A stretch of 64,000 bases of DNA from Natronomonas salsuginis (GTDB lineage: Archaea; Halobacteriota; Halobacteria; Halobacteriales; Haloarculaceae), in assembly GCF_005239135.1 (NCBI RefSeq), contig NZ_QKNX01000001.1, forward strand, positions 558,001 through 622,000. The letters run 5' to 3'. The translations under genes and the position numbers were made by a program. How positions within the stretch are numbered: position 1 is the first letter of the stretch; each line of letters opens with the position of its first letter. Below the pieces are notes generated by a model, which saw nothing but the letters and a program-made list of their open reading frames with translations, made no database searches and was not told the origin of the DNA. This document shows, in pieces, positions 41,478 to 49,519 of the stretch.

Positions 41478-41999
41478 ATGGTCCCGCTGCAAATCGGACG
41501 GATTCCGTCCTGGACGGAATCGTTCTTCGCCTCGGAGTTGGCGTTCGCCGTCCTGTTCGGGCTCTGCGTTCTCGAGGGGATCATGATGCTGCGGTTCATG
41601 CCGAGCGAACTCGTCGTCCCGAGCGCGCTGGCGCTGATCGGCACCTCGACCACGGAGGTGATCGCGATCGTCGTCATCGCAGTCGTCGGAACGACGATCG
41701 GACAGTTCCTCCTGTTCAGTCTCGTTCGGTGCGCTGGACGGGAGTACGTCCTGCAAAAGCGGTGGTTCCCGGCGACGGAGTCGCGGCTCGATCGGTTCGA
41801 TGGCTGGTTCGATCGCTGGGGTGCGGTGGCCGTCGCCGGCAGCAACACGATGCTGTTCGTCCGCGGGCTGCTCACGATCCCCGCCGGCCTGTCCGAGATG
41901 AACGCTCGCTCGTTCGTCGTCCTCTCAGCGCTCGGCTCGCTGTCCTTTCAGTCGATCCTCGCCGGGCTCTATCTCGTCGGCGGACATCTGGTCGTGTGA
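41478..41999 (+). CDS. DedA family membrane protein
   Basis: A 173-residue SNARE-associated (DedA/VTT) protein. LEGIMMLRFMPSELVVPSALALIG is the conserved re-entrant segment (F/Y-x-P-x-E-x-x-x-P), and the second one is FVRGLLTIPAGLSEMNARSF (R-x-x-x-x-x-P-A-G). Four to five transmembrane helices. DedA proteins scramble or flip polyprenyl phosphates and lipids, which fits the glycan context. ATG 41478 follows a GTG at 41475. Confidence 0.9.
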   Translation: MVPLQIGRIPSWTESFFASELAFAVLFGLCVLEGIMMLRFMPSELVVPSALALIGTSTTEVIAIVVIAVVGTTIGQFLLFSLVRCAGREYVLQKRWFPATESRLDRFDGWFDRWGAVAVAGSNTMLFVRGLLTIPAGLSEMNARSFVVLSALGSLSFQSILAGLYLVGGHLVV

Positions 42000-42021
42000 A
42001 CTCCCCGTTCGCCGGCCCGGA

Positions 42022-43353
42022 TCACTCGTTTCGATACAGCCAGATACCCTCCCAGACGAGCCCGAGAAGCGACGCGACCATGGCGGCGATAACGGCGACG
42101 CCAGGGAGTCCGACCCATTGCGGAAGGACGAAGCCGAGCCACGACTCGGCGAACGCGGCTCGCTCGGAGACGCCGCCGCTGTAGTTCGTGCCGTCGAGTT
42201 CGTCACCAGCCGGGACGGCTTCGGGCTCCTCCGATAGCTCGCGGTTCGGACCGAGTGGATCGACATCGTAGATGATTCCCCGTTCGTCGCCGAGGTCGTG
42301 GCCCCACACGACGGACCCCGTCTCGTTCACCTCGATCACCCGGAATCGTCTGGAGTCGGCGATCAGCGTGTTACCGTTCGGGAGGCGGTCGGCATCGCGC
42401 GGCCACTGCAGTCGTTCCTGCGAGCCGGGCCCGGTTCCCTCGTAGCGCCAGACTTCCTCCATCGTGTCGACGTCGTACTCGACGATCCGGTTGTTCTCGC
42501 TGTCGGAGACGATCACGTGATCGTGCGCTTCGAGGTAGTTCGGATCGTGCTGTTCGTGCATGATCGAGTGGTTCCCCGGCTCGCCGATCACCCGCACGGT
42601 GTCGTCGGTCTCGGGATCGACCTCGATGAGGACGTCGAAGTTCCGGATGGACATGAGGAAGTTGCCGTTGTCGAGTCGGTCGACGTCGTTCATATGCGTC
42701 CAGTCCTGACTCCCCCCGGTGTAGTGGTGGTCCTCGCGGGAGGTCCCCTCGACGTGTGACGCCCAAAACTCCGTTCCCTCGTCGAGGTGTTCGGTCGCGG
42801 ACCACTCCCACGTGACCTCGCCGGACTCGTCGACGATGAACGTCCGGTGCTTGCCCATGTCGATGATGACCGTCTCGCCGTTGTCGAGTCGGTCGGCGTC
42901 GTGGACCTCGTGGTAGGACATGAAGTGATCGTACCAGGTGTAGGCCCACACCCGCTCGTTCGTCTCCCGATCGACCTCCTCGACGACGTTTCGAATGCAG
43001 TGATCGTCCGCGACGCCGCCTCGGAACGCCTCGGGGCAGTCTGCAGCGGGAATCCGCTGCCCGTAGGAGACCATTACGTTACCGTCGCCGACGATTTCCG
43101 CGTCGAAGACGGTCGCGTCATCCGGTTGGTACTCCCAGACCCGTTCGCCGCTCTCGCCGACAATGAATGCGTCACCGTTGTGATTGCCGAACCAACCGTA
43201 CGACTGGACCGTGATCAGCGTGTCGCCAGGGTACCGCTCGCTCTCGTCGCCGTCTATTTCGACCGGATCGTCCGCGGTGACTGCGAGCGCGCCGAGGGCG
43301 GCAGCACAGAGGAGGAATATGGAGAGAAGGACCAGAACGCGGCGTCGTCTCAT
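42022..43353 (-). CDS. Arylsulfotransferase (ASST)-like membrane-anchored protein
   Basis: A 443-residue protein with an N-terminal signal or anchor (residues 1-25, RRRRVLVLLSIFLLCAAALG), a beta-propeller domain and a C-terminal transmembrane helix (about 415-437). Propeller blades repeat patterns such as DADRLDNGETVIIDMG, DVDRLDNGNFLMS and DADRLPNGNTLIADS; ASST-type markers are YHEVHDADRL and HMNDVDRL. ASST enzymes move sulfate between aryl groups via a His; the archaeal role is unproven. It may sulfate surface glycans or simply be a propeller adaptor. ATG 43353 is used (MRRRRVLV). Confidence 0.85.
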   Translation of the reverse strand: MRRRRVLVLLSIFLLCAAALGALAVTADDPVEIDGDESERYPGDTLITVQSYGWFGNHNGDAFIVGESGERVWEYQPDDATVFDAEIVGDGNVMVSYGQRIPAADCPEAFRGGVADDHCIRNVVEEVDRETNERVWAYTWYDHFMSYHEVHDADRLDNGETVIIDMGKHRTFIVDESGEVTWEWSATEHLDEGTEFWASHVEGTSREDHHYTGGSQDWTHMNDVDRLDNGNFLMSIRNFDVLIEVDPETDDTVRVIGEPGNHSIMHEQHDPNYLEAHDHVIVSDSENNRIVEYDVDTMEEVWRYEGTGPGSQERLQWPRDADRLPNGNTLIADSRRFRVIEVNETGSVVWGHDLGDERGIIYDVDPLGPNRELSEEPEAVPAGDELDGTNYSGGVSERAAFAESWLGFVLPQWVGLPGVAVIAAMVASLLGLVWEGIWLYRNE

Positions 43354-43481
43354 ACCGTCTCTAATCGGGGTCGGATGCAAATTACTGACGGTTGGGGTCG
43401 GTCTCGGACGACCGACCGTCGGGGACACACGACCGGTCGTCGAAGTGCCACGGTTATGTACCACGGGGCCCTAGCGGGATC

Positions 43482-44135
43482 ATGAAACGTTCACGCGGGA
43501 CGACGCGTCTGTCCCGGCGGCGGCTCTTGCAGACGGGAGCACTGCTCGGCGTCTCGGGAATCGCTGGCTGTCTCGGTGGGGGCAACGGTGGCACCGGCAA
43601 CGGCGAACAGGAAACGACCGAGCGACCCACGCTCGGCGATTCCGACGCCCCGGTGACGGTCGCGGTGTACGAGGACTTCGCGTGTCCGCACTGTCGGACG
43701 TTCAACGAGGACGTGACACCCCAACTCGTATCCGAGTACGTCGAACCGGGCGACGTCGCCTACGAACACTACGATTTCCCGATTCCCGTCGACGAAACGG
43801 TTTCGTGGCAGGCACCGCAGGCCGCTCGTTCGGTGATGAAGCAGGCGGGCTCCGAGACGTTCTTCGAGTATTCGGAGCTGCTCTTCGCGAATCAGGGATC
43901 GCTCGGTATGGAAACGTACGTCGATCTCGCCGCTGAAGTCGGCGTCGACGGCGATGTCGTTGAGTCGGCCGTCTCCGAGGGCCGCTATCGGCAGACCGTC
44001 GAAACAGATCGCGATAACGGGATCGACCGCGGTGTCGGAGGCACACCGACGGTGTTCGTCAACGGTGAAAATCCCGCGCCGGACGGTCGACTCGGCTACT
44101 CGGGCATCGTTCAGGCGATCGAATCACAGCTGTGA
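43482..44135 (+). CDS. DsbA-like thioredoxin-fold lipoprotein
   Basis: A 217-residue exported protein with a Tat lipoprotein signal (SRRRLLQTGALLGVSGIAGC) and a Gly/Asn linker. A DsbA/DSBA-like oxidoreductase domain follows: VTVAVYEDFACPHCRTFNED with CPHC at residues 68-71, an inserted helical region, and the cis-Pro loop GGTPTVFVNGE. It probably forms or isomerises disulfides, or reduces substrates, outside the cell. ATG 43482 is the start. Divergent from the ASST-like gene. Confidence 0.9.
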   Translation: MKRSRGTTRLSRRRLLQTGALLGVSGIAGCLGGGNGGTGNGEQETTERPTLGDSDAPVTVAVYEDFACPHCRTFNEDVTPQLVSEYVEPGDVAYEHYDFPIPVDETVSWQAPQAARSVMKQAGSETFFEYSELLFANQGSLGMETYVDLAAEVGVDGDVVESAVSEGRYRQTVETDRDNGIDRGVGGTPTVFVNGENPAPDGRLGYSGIVQAIESQL

Positions 44136-44198
44136 ACGCGGAGCGGCCCGTCTCAGCTTCCCGGTAGAACAAAGTTCTCGCTCCGCCTTTGAGGCGCG

Positions 44199-45008
44199 AT
44201 GGCAAATTCCGCACTTCCACAAATCGGACTCGGAACGGTCTCGGACGACCCGCCCGAGTGGACCCAGGCCGTTAGGACAGCGCTCGATATCGGCTACCGC
44301 CACATCGACACCGCCCAGATGTACGACAACGAGGCGTACGTTGGGGAGGGTATTCGAACCTCCGCCGTCGATCGCGATGACGTGTTCGTCGCAACCAAGA
44401 CGGTCTACCCGGACGGACCCGATCGGCCGGAGGGCGTCCGCGACGCCATCGACGAGAGCGTCGATCGCCTCGGCCTCGACTCCGTGGATCTGTTTTACGT
44501 CCACTGGCCGAGCGACGTCTACGAGCCGGAGACCGTCCTCCCGCAGTTCGACGCCGCGCGCGATGACGGCGTCATCGGCCGCGTCGGCGTCTGCAACTTC
44601 ACCCCGGAACTGCTCGACGAGGCGCGAGAGATCCTCGACGCGCCGCTCACCGCACACCAAGTCGAGTTCCACCCGCTGCTCCAACAGGACGAGCTGCTTG
44701 AATACGCCCAAGAACACGGCCACTGGCTCGTCGCCTACTGCCCAATCGCCCGCGGAAAGGTCTACGACGTGCCGGAGATACAGGACATAGCGGAGAAACA
44801 CGACGCGACGCCGGCGCAGGTGAGTCTCGCGTGGCTCCTCTCGAAGGAGAACGTGGCCGTCATCCCGAAATCCAGCGGCGAAGCCCACCAGCGCGAGAAC
44901 TTCGCCGCTGCGGACCTCGCCCTCGACGACGAAGACATCGCGACGATCGATTCACTCGAGTACGACGAGCGGATCATCGATCCGGATCACGGTCCGTGGA
45001 ACTGGTAG
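44199..45008 (+). CDS. Aldo/keto reductase
   Basis: A 269-residue NAD(P)H-dependent reductase. The (beta/alpha)8 catalytic residues are visible: Asp and Tyr in GYRHIDTAQMYDNEAYVG, Lys in VFVATKTVYP, and His in LFYVHWPSDVY. The C-terminal cofactor motif is VIPKSSGEAHQRENFAA. It probably reduces small aldehydes or sugars. It is convergent with the downstream carboxymuconolactone-decarboxylase-like gene. Confidence 0.93.
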   Translation: MANSALPQIGLGTVSDDPPEWTQAVRTALDIGYRHIDTAQMYDNEAYVGEGIRTSAVDRDDVFVATKTVYPDGPDRPEGVRDAIDESVDRLGLDSVDLFYVHWPSDVYEPETVLPQFDAARDDGVIGRVGVCNFTPELLDEAREILDAPLTAHQVEFHPLLQQDELLEYAQEHGHWLVAYCPIARGKVYDVPEIQDIAEKHDATPAQVSLAWLLSKENVAVIPKSSGEAHQRENFAAADLALDDEDIATIDSLEYDERIIDPDHGPWNW

Positions 45009-45031
45009 TCGTCAGCTCGAATCGCGGGTAG

Positions 45032-45658
45032 CTACACCGGCTCGGTCCACGTCTCCTTGCTCATTCCGGGGTAGACGATCCCTGACATGCCCTGGATGAA
45101 CGCCGTGTAAACGTGGAGGGCGATGCAGTCGATGATTTCGAGTATTTCCGGCTCGGAGAACCCCAACTCCCGGAGCGCGAAGAAGTCGTCGTCGGTGATG
45201 GCGTGGGGATCGGTGGCCGCCTTCTGCGAGAAGCGCAGAACGATCTCCTCGGCGGGTTCGAAGCCGGTTTCCGCGATCTCGAGTTCGGAGAGCGCGTCGA
45301 TCTCCGCCGCGTCCGCGCCCAGCTCCGAGAGCGCCGACTCGTGGAAGAACTGACACCCCTCGCACTCGAGGACCGAAGCGACGACCAGCGAGATCTTCGA
45401 TTTGAGCTCGAAGGGGAGCGATCCTCGGTTGTACGTCCAGTCCATGTGCTGCCAGACGATATCTAGCAGATCAGCGTCGTTGCCGTACATCAACCAGAGC
45501 TTGCTGAGGCTGAGATCCTCCTCGAGCTCGCCGTCGCGCGCCTCGCGAATCTCCCGGTACAGCTCGTCGACGCGTCCGGTCGCCTCGGCCTCGCTGACGA
45601 GTTCGATGACCGCCTCGCGCGGCTGAACGTCCGCCGCCTCGGTACCTTCGAGTGACAT
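45032..45658 (-). CDS. Carboxymuconolactone decarboxylase (AhpD-like) family protein
   Basis: A 208-residue helical protein of the CMD/AhpD fold with the redox motif in LECEGCQFFHESAL (CX2CX3H). AhpD-like members are peroxidase-linked disulfide reductases; others act on muconolactones. The CXXC-H motif argues for the redox class. The N-terminal 60 residues are acidic and helical. Next to an oxidoreductase gene (46 bp upstream), it may be in the same transcript. Confidence 0.88.
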   Translation of the reverse strand: MSLEGTEAADVQPREAVIELVSEAEATGRVDELYREIREARDGELEEDLSLSKLWLMYGNDADLLDIVWQHMDWTYNRGSLPFELKSKISLVVASVLECEGCQFFHESALSELGADAAEIDALSELEIAETGFEPAEEIVLRFSQKAATDPHAITDDDFFALRELGFSEPEILEIIDCIALHVYTAFIQGMSGIVYPGMSKETWTEPV

Positions 45659-45704
45659 TGTGTATCACGTACATACGGGGACGGTAATGAGCGTCCCGGT
45701 CGAG

Positions 45705-46670
45705 TCAGCCCCACGCGTCGAGCAGTTCCGCCGTGAGTAGCTCCATCTGGGCCGCGAGGTCGTCGGGAGCGTGAGCCGGCGTACCAGCGATCACCTGATC
45801 GAACCCGAACTCCTCGTACGCCGTCAGTTGCTCGTGGATGTCCGAAAGCGAGCCGGTGAGGCAGTTCTCGCGGGCGTGATCGAACCCCCGCTCGGGGCTG
45901 AAGAACTCGGCGGAGGCCTCGCGCTGGCGTTCGTACGCGGCCTCGCTGTCCTCGGTGTCGACCACGTAGCAGTAGTTGAGCGTGACGCGGTCGAGGCCGT
46001 CCGGGTCCACGCCGCGCTCCTCGGCGTGGGCGGTGATCGCCGCCCAGTCTTTCTCGGCCCGTTCGGGGGCGAGCGGTGGGGCGATCCAGCCGTCGGAACG
46101 GACGATGCGATCCAACATCGGCTTGGGCATCTCGCCGCCGGTGTACAGCGAGGAGCCGCCGGCGAGAACGCGCGGCGGGTCGTCCAAGACCGGGTCCATC
46201 GCGATGTCCTCGAACTGATGGAATCGGCCGTCGTAGGAGCCGTTTCCGGAGAACAGTTCCTGGAGGACATCGATCCCCTCGGAGAGCCGCGGGCCGCGCT
46301 CGTTTCGGGGGACGCCCGTGACCTCGAACTCGTCGGGGACGTAGCCCGCGCCGAGCCCCAACGTGACCTGACGCTCCGCGAGATACTGCAGCGAGAGCGC
46401 CGCGTCGGCGGTGTTCGTGGCCCCGCGAAGCGGCAACAGCAGAATCGACGTTCCGAGTGGGATGTCGTCCGTGACGGCCGCGGCGTGCGACAGCGCAACG
46501 AGCGGGTTCAGCACGCTCGTGACGTAGGGCTCGGGCGTGACGAGGTGATCGAGCGTCCACAGTCCGGCGAACCCGGCGTCGTCCGCGGCGGTCGCCCAGT
46601 CTCGAAGCGCGTCCGGGGCGACCTGGTAGTCCCCCGTACAGCCGGTCGGCAGCGTGGTTCCGATGTCCAT
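45705..46670 (-). CDS. LLM-class (luciferase-like) flavin- or F420-dependent oxidoreductase
   Basis: A 321-residue TIM-barrel enzyme of the bacterial-luciferase superfamily. DDAGFAGLWTLDHLVTPEPY, LGTSILLLPLRGATNTADA and VTLGLGAGYVPDEFEVTGVP are typical, as is the inserted RVLAGGSSLYTG. Archaeal members generally use F420 instead of FMN, which fits the cof genes in this window. ATG 46670 (MDIGTTLPTG) is chosen; a longer open frame upstream reads as nonsense in the SnoaL-like region. The substrate is unknown. Confidence 0.9.
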   Translation of the reverse strand: MDIGTTLPTGCTGDYQVAPDALRDWATAADDAGFAGLWTLDHLVTPEPYVTSVLNPLVALSHAAAVTDDIPLGTSILLLPLRGATNTADAALSLQYLAERQVTLGLGAGYVPDEFEVTGVPRNERGPRLSEGIDVLQELFSGNGSYDGRFHQFEDIAMDPVLDDPPRVLAGGSSLYTGGEMPKPMLDRIVRSDGWIAPPLAPERAEKDWAAITAHAEERGVDPDGLDRVTLNYCYVVDTEDSEAAYERQREASAEFFSPERGFDHARENCLTGSLSDIHEQLTAYEEFGFDQVIAGTPAHAPDDLAAQMELLTAELLDAWG

Positions 46671-46728
46671 ACGGGCCGTTTGAGCGAGGCGTTGATAATT
46701 CCTCACCCGCGCTCTGTCGGCAGAGCGC

Positions 46729-47154
46729 TCACTCGATCGCGTCGGCGCTGACCTCCCGCGTGATGCGCCGTCTCGCCGATGTCGACGAGAGCTTCCACCC
46801 ATCATCGGTCCGGACGAACTCGACGTCGTCGTGCCCGTGACTCGTCTCGGCGTTCCTTCCCGGGAGCGTGTACAAGACCATGTAGTACCACTCCCCGGTG
46901 GCCGTGTCGCGGTCAACGTCGATGACGTGGTTGAACACGTTGTGCGCCCGAGTTTGGTACTCCCGTTCGGCGAACCACTCGAAGTACGCCGCGAGCCCGT
47001 CGTGTCCCTCGATGTGCTCGTGGATCGGGACATCCAACACGCCGTCGGGGGTGAACGTCGCGACGATCCGATCGACATCGAGGTCGTCCGTCGCGTAGCA
47101 GTACTCGTGTTTCAGCTCCTAAATCTCGAATCGATCCGCGAGTTCCGAGTCCAT
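46729..47154 (-). pseudogene. SnoaL-like (NTF2-fold) protein with premature TAG
   Basis: Codons from ATG 47154 read MDSELADRFEI, then TAG (47121-47119), then ELKHEYCYATDDLDVDRIVA and onward through GLAAYFEWFAEREYQTRAHN to the end at 46729. The N-terminal helix before the stop is the expected start of a SnoaL_4-type protein, so a 141-residue gene has a nonsense codon at position 12 (CAG to TAG would explain it). Internal TTG or GTG starts near 47040 could still make a shortened 103-residue product lacking the first helices. A sequencing error is possible. Confidence 0.75.
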
Positions 47155-47230
47155 GCACGCGGGTCGTCCGCACACCGACGTATACTCTCGTCTCGAGGCG
47201 ACGGTGGGGCCACCGCGACTGGGTCACGCG

Positions 47231-47563
47231 TTACGGCTTGGCCTCAACCCGCTCCCACAACGACGGCAGCCCGTCGATGCGTTCCCACCCGGCACTCTCG
47301 TCGACATCCGGGTCGACGATCGTGATCGCCCCGAAGTGGTCGTCCAGCACTGCCTCCCGCTCCATCGCGAGCGGCGGCGTGCAGTAATCCTCCTCGATCC
47401 AGACCGCGTCGCCGGTGTCGGGATCGTACTTGGCGTCGTTCAACGCGGTCGTCATCCCCGTTCCGAACGGCTTCATCTCCGCTATTTCGCCGCTGTCCAA
47501 CCGCTCGCGTAACTCGGCCAGTCGGTCCGTGATCGGTCGCGCTCGGACGAATCGGTACGCCAT
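47231..47563 (-). CDS. Conserved hypothetical haloarchaeal protein
   Basis: I do not recognise a named family. The 110-residue acidic protein starts MAYRFVRARPITDRLAELRE (helical), followed by a beta-rich part with ALNDAKYDPDTGDAVWIEED, CTPPLAMEREAVLDDHFGAI and a tryptophan-rich end. It is soluble without signal or TM. Good codon use and a sensible start support a real gene. It lies 43 bp upstream of the SLC13 gene's stop side on the same strand. Confidence 0.7.
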   Translation of the reverse strand: MAYRFVRARPITDRLAELRERLDSGEIAEMKPFGTGMTTALNDAKYDPDTGDAVWIEEDYCTPPLAMEREAVLDDHFGAITIVDPDVDESAGWERIDGLPSLWERVEAKP

Positions 47564-47606
47564 ACGCGCATCTACGGCCCGAACGGGCATAAACAGACGC
47601 TCGGGG

Positions 47607-49454
47607 TTACACTCCCCAGCGGAAGGCGATGCCGAGAGTCGTCACGACCGAAATGAGGAGTTGCAGCGGCCCGCCGACCCGCAGGAAGTCGCTGAATCGG
47701 TACCCACCGGGGCCGTACACCATGAGATTGGTCTGGTAGCCGACCGGCGTCATGAACGATGTCGCGGCGGCGAACATCGCGGCGAGGACAAAGGAAAACG
47801 CGTTGGCGTCCAGCCTGACCGCGGCGTCGACGGCGACGGGTATCATCAGCACGATCGTCGCGACTGGCGTAATGACGCTGGCGAGCAGCCCCGTCACGAG
47901 ATAGAACAGGAACAACACGGCGAGAAGCGGGACGAACCCGGCGGCGACGACGACCAGTTCCGCCAGCAACGCCGCCCCGCCTGTCGCCTCCATTGCGACT
48001 CCGAGCGGTATCACGCCGGCCAGCAGAAAGATCACGTTCCAGGAGACGGCGTCGTAGGCGTCGGGTGCGGAGAGACAGCCGGTGACGATCATCGCGAAGA
48101 CGCCGACGAGAGCGGCGATCACGATCGGCAGTAGACCGAGCGCCGTCGCGCCCACGACGCCCGCCATGATCCCCACGGCGATCGGCGTCTTCGACGACAG
48201 TGGGGCGATATTTGCCACATCGGCTTTGGCGAGCTTGTCGTAAGCCTCCTCGTGGGCGATCACGAGTTCGCCTGAGTCGGTGAAGTACTCGATCGAAGTC
48301 GGTGTCGTCCACACCAAGAGGAGGTCCCCGGGGCGGAGCGTCCGTTCGTCGAGGTCCGTCCGAAGCAGTTCGTCCCCGCGGCGTATCGCGAGCACCGTCG
48401 TGTCGTGAAACGCCGCGATCCGGGCTTCGGCGATCGTCTCGCCGACGTAGGCGGACTCCTCAGGGACGACAGCCCGCGCGAGCGTCTCGTCGACCGTCGG
48501 TTCGATGAACGTCTCCTCGGTGACGTCCTCTCTGAGGATCTGTTTGAGGCCGGTAACTTTGCCAAGTCGGTTGACGGCTTGCAGGGTGCCGTGAACGACG
48601 AGCTGGTCGCCGGCCTCGATCCGCTGGTCGGTGCGCGGTGCCGCGAACACCTCTCCGTTGCGCCTGATCTGGAGGATCCGTGTCTCCACGAGATACTCGG
48701 CGCTGAACGCCTCGACGCTCATCCCGACGGCGGGTGAGTCGGGCGAGACCGAGACGACGGCGAGGTGATCGTCGAGATCGAACTCCTCGACGAGATCCGA
48801 TTCGGCGGGGATTCGGGCGGGCGTGAGCCGACGGCCGATGGTCAACAGGTACGCGAGGCCGACGGCGAGGATGACGATCCCGAGCGGTGTGAACTCGAAC
48901 ATCCCGATTCCGGATCGACCGTCGATCAGCGTTCGAGCGTACTCGCTCGCAAGGATGTTCGTCGACGTGCCGATCAGCGTCAGGGTGCCGCCGAGGATGG
49001 CGGCATACGAAAGCGGTAGGAGGAGCTTCGAGGGTGACACCGCCGCCTCGTCGGCGAGATCGGAGATCATCGGAATGAAGACGGCGACAACTGGCGTGTT
49101 GTTGATGAAGCCAGCGATCGGCCCCGTCGTCCCGACCGTCGCGACGAGCGCTCTGAACTCATTTCCGGCGGTGAAGTCGGCGAGGTACACGCCGAGCCGG
49201 TGGACGATGCCGGTGTCTTGGATAGCCGCGCTCAGCATATACATCGCGACGATCGTCACCGTCGCAGGGTTGGCGAACCCGGAGATCGCTGCCCGGGCTC
49301 CGACGCCCGTCCACGGCTCGAAGATCACGAGTGCCCCGATGACGCCGATCGCCGTGACGTCGTTCGGGATCACCTCCGAGACGAAGAGCGCGAGCGCCGC
49401 GAGAATGATACAGAGGACGACCACCACGCCGGTGGTCACCCCATCGACGACCAT
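47607..49454 (-). CDS. SLC13-type permease with two TrkA-C domains
   Basis: A 615-residue transporter. The N-terminal membrane half has the SLC13/ArsB-type SGFANPATVTIVAMYML, GFINNTPVVAVFIPM and GGTLTLIGTSTNI (Na+ and anion-binding SNT-like motif). Two cytosolic RCK_C (TrkA-C) domains follow (about residues 205-290 and 295-380; EAGDQLVVHG, RPGDLLLVW), then a second membrane half with VSWNVIFLLAGVIPLGVAME and TSFMTPVGYQTNLMVYGPGG. Members carry sulfate, dicarboxylates or similar anions; RCK domains suggest nucleotide control. ATG 49454 is used. Confidence 0.92.
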   Translation of the reverse strand: MVVDGVTTGVVVVLCIILAALALFVSEVIPNDVTAIGVIGALVIFEPWTGVGARAAISGFANPATVTIVAMYMLSAAIQDTGIVHRLGVYLADFTAGNEFRALVATVGTTGPIAGFINNTPVVAVFIPMISDLADEAAVSPSKLLLPLSYAAILGGTLTLIGTSTNILASEYARTLIDGRSGIGMFEFTPLGIVILAVGLAYLLTIGRRLTPARIPAESDLVEEFDLDDHLAVVSVSPDSPAVGMSVEAFSAEYLVETRILQIRRNGEVFAAPRTDQRIEAGDQLVVHGTLQAVNRLGKVTGLKQILREDVTEETFIEPTVDETLARAVVPEESAYVGETIAEARIAAFHDTTVLAIRRGDELLRTDLDERTLRPGDLLLVWTTPTSIEYFTDSGELVIAHEEAYDKLAKADVANIAPLSSKTPIAVGIMAGVVGATALGLLPIVIAALVGVFAMIVTGCLSAPDAYDAVSWNVIFLLAGVIPLGVAMEATGGAALLAELVVVAAGFVPLLAVLFLFYLVTGLLASVITPVATIVLMIPVAVDAAVRLDANAFSFVLAAMFAAATSFMTPVGYQTNLMVYGPGGYRFSDFLRVGGPLQLLISVVTTLGIAFRWGV

Positions 49455-49519
49455 ACCGACCGCAAACGCGCCCGAACCTTTAGCATACCGGGTGGCTCCG
49501 GTCGGCGCGGGGGGTGCCT

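Noticed and set aside
47119-47121. Pyrrolysine at the TAG of the SnoaL-like gene
   Set aside because: Pyrrolysine is known from methylamine-using methanogens and some others, not halobacteria; no pyl genes are visible.
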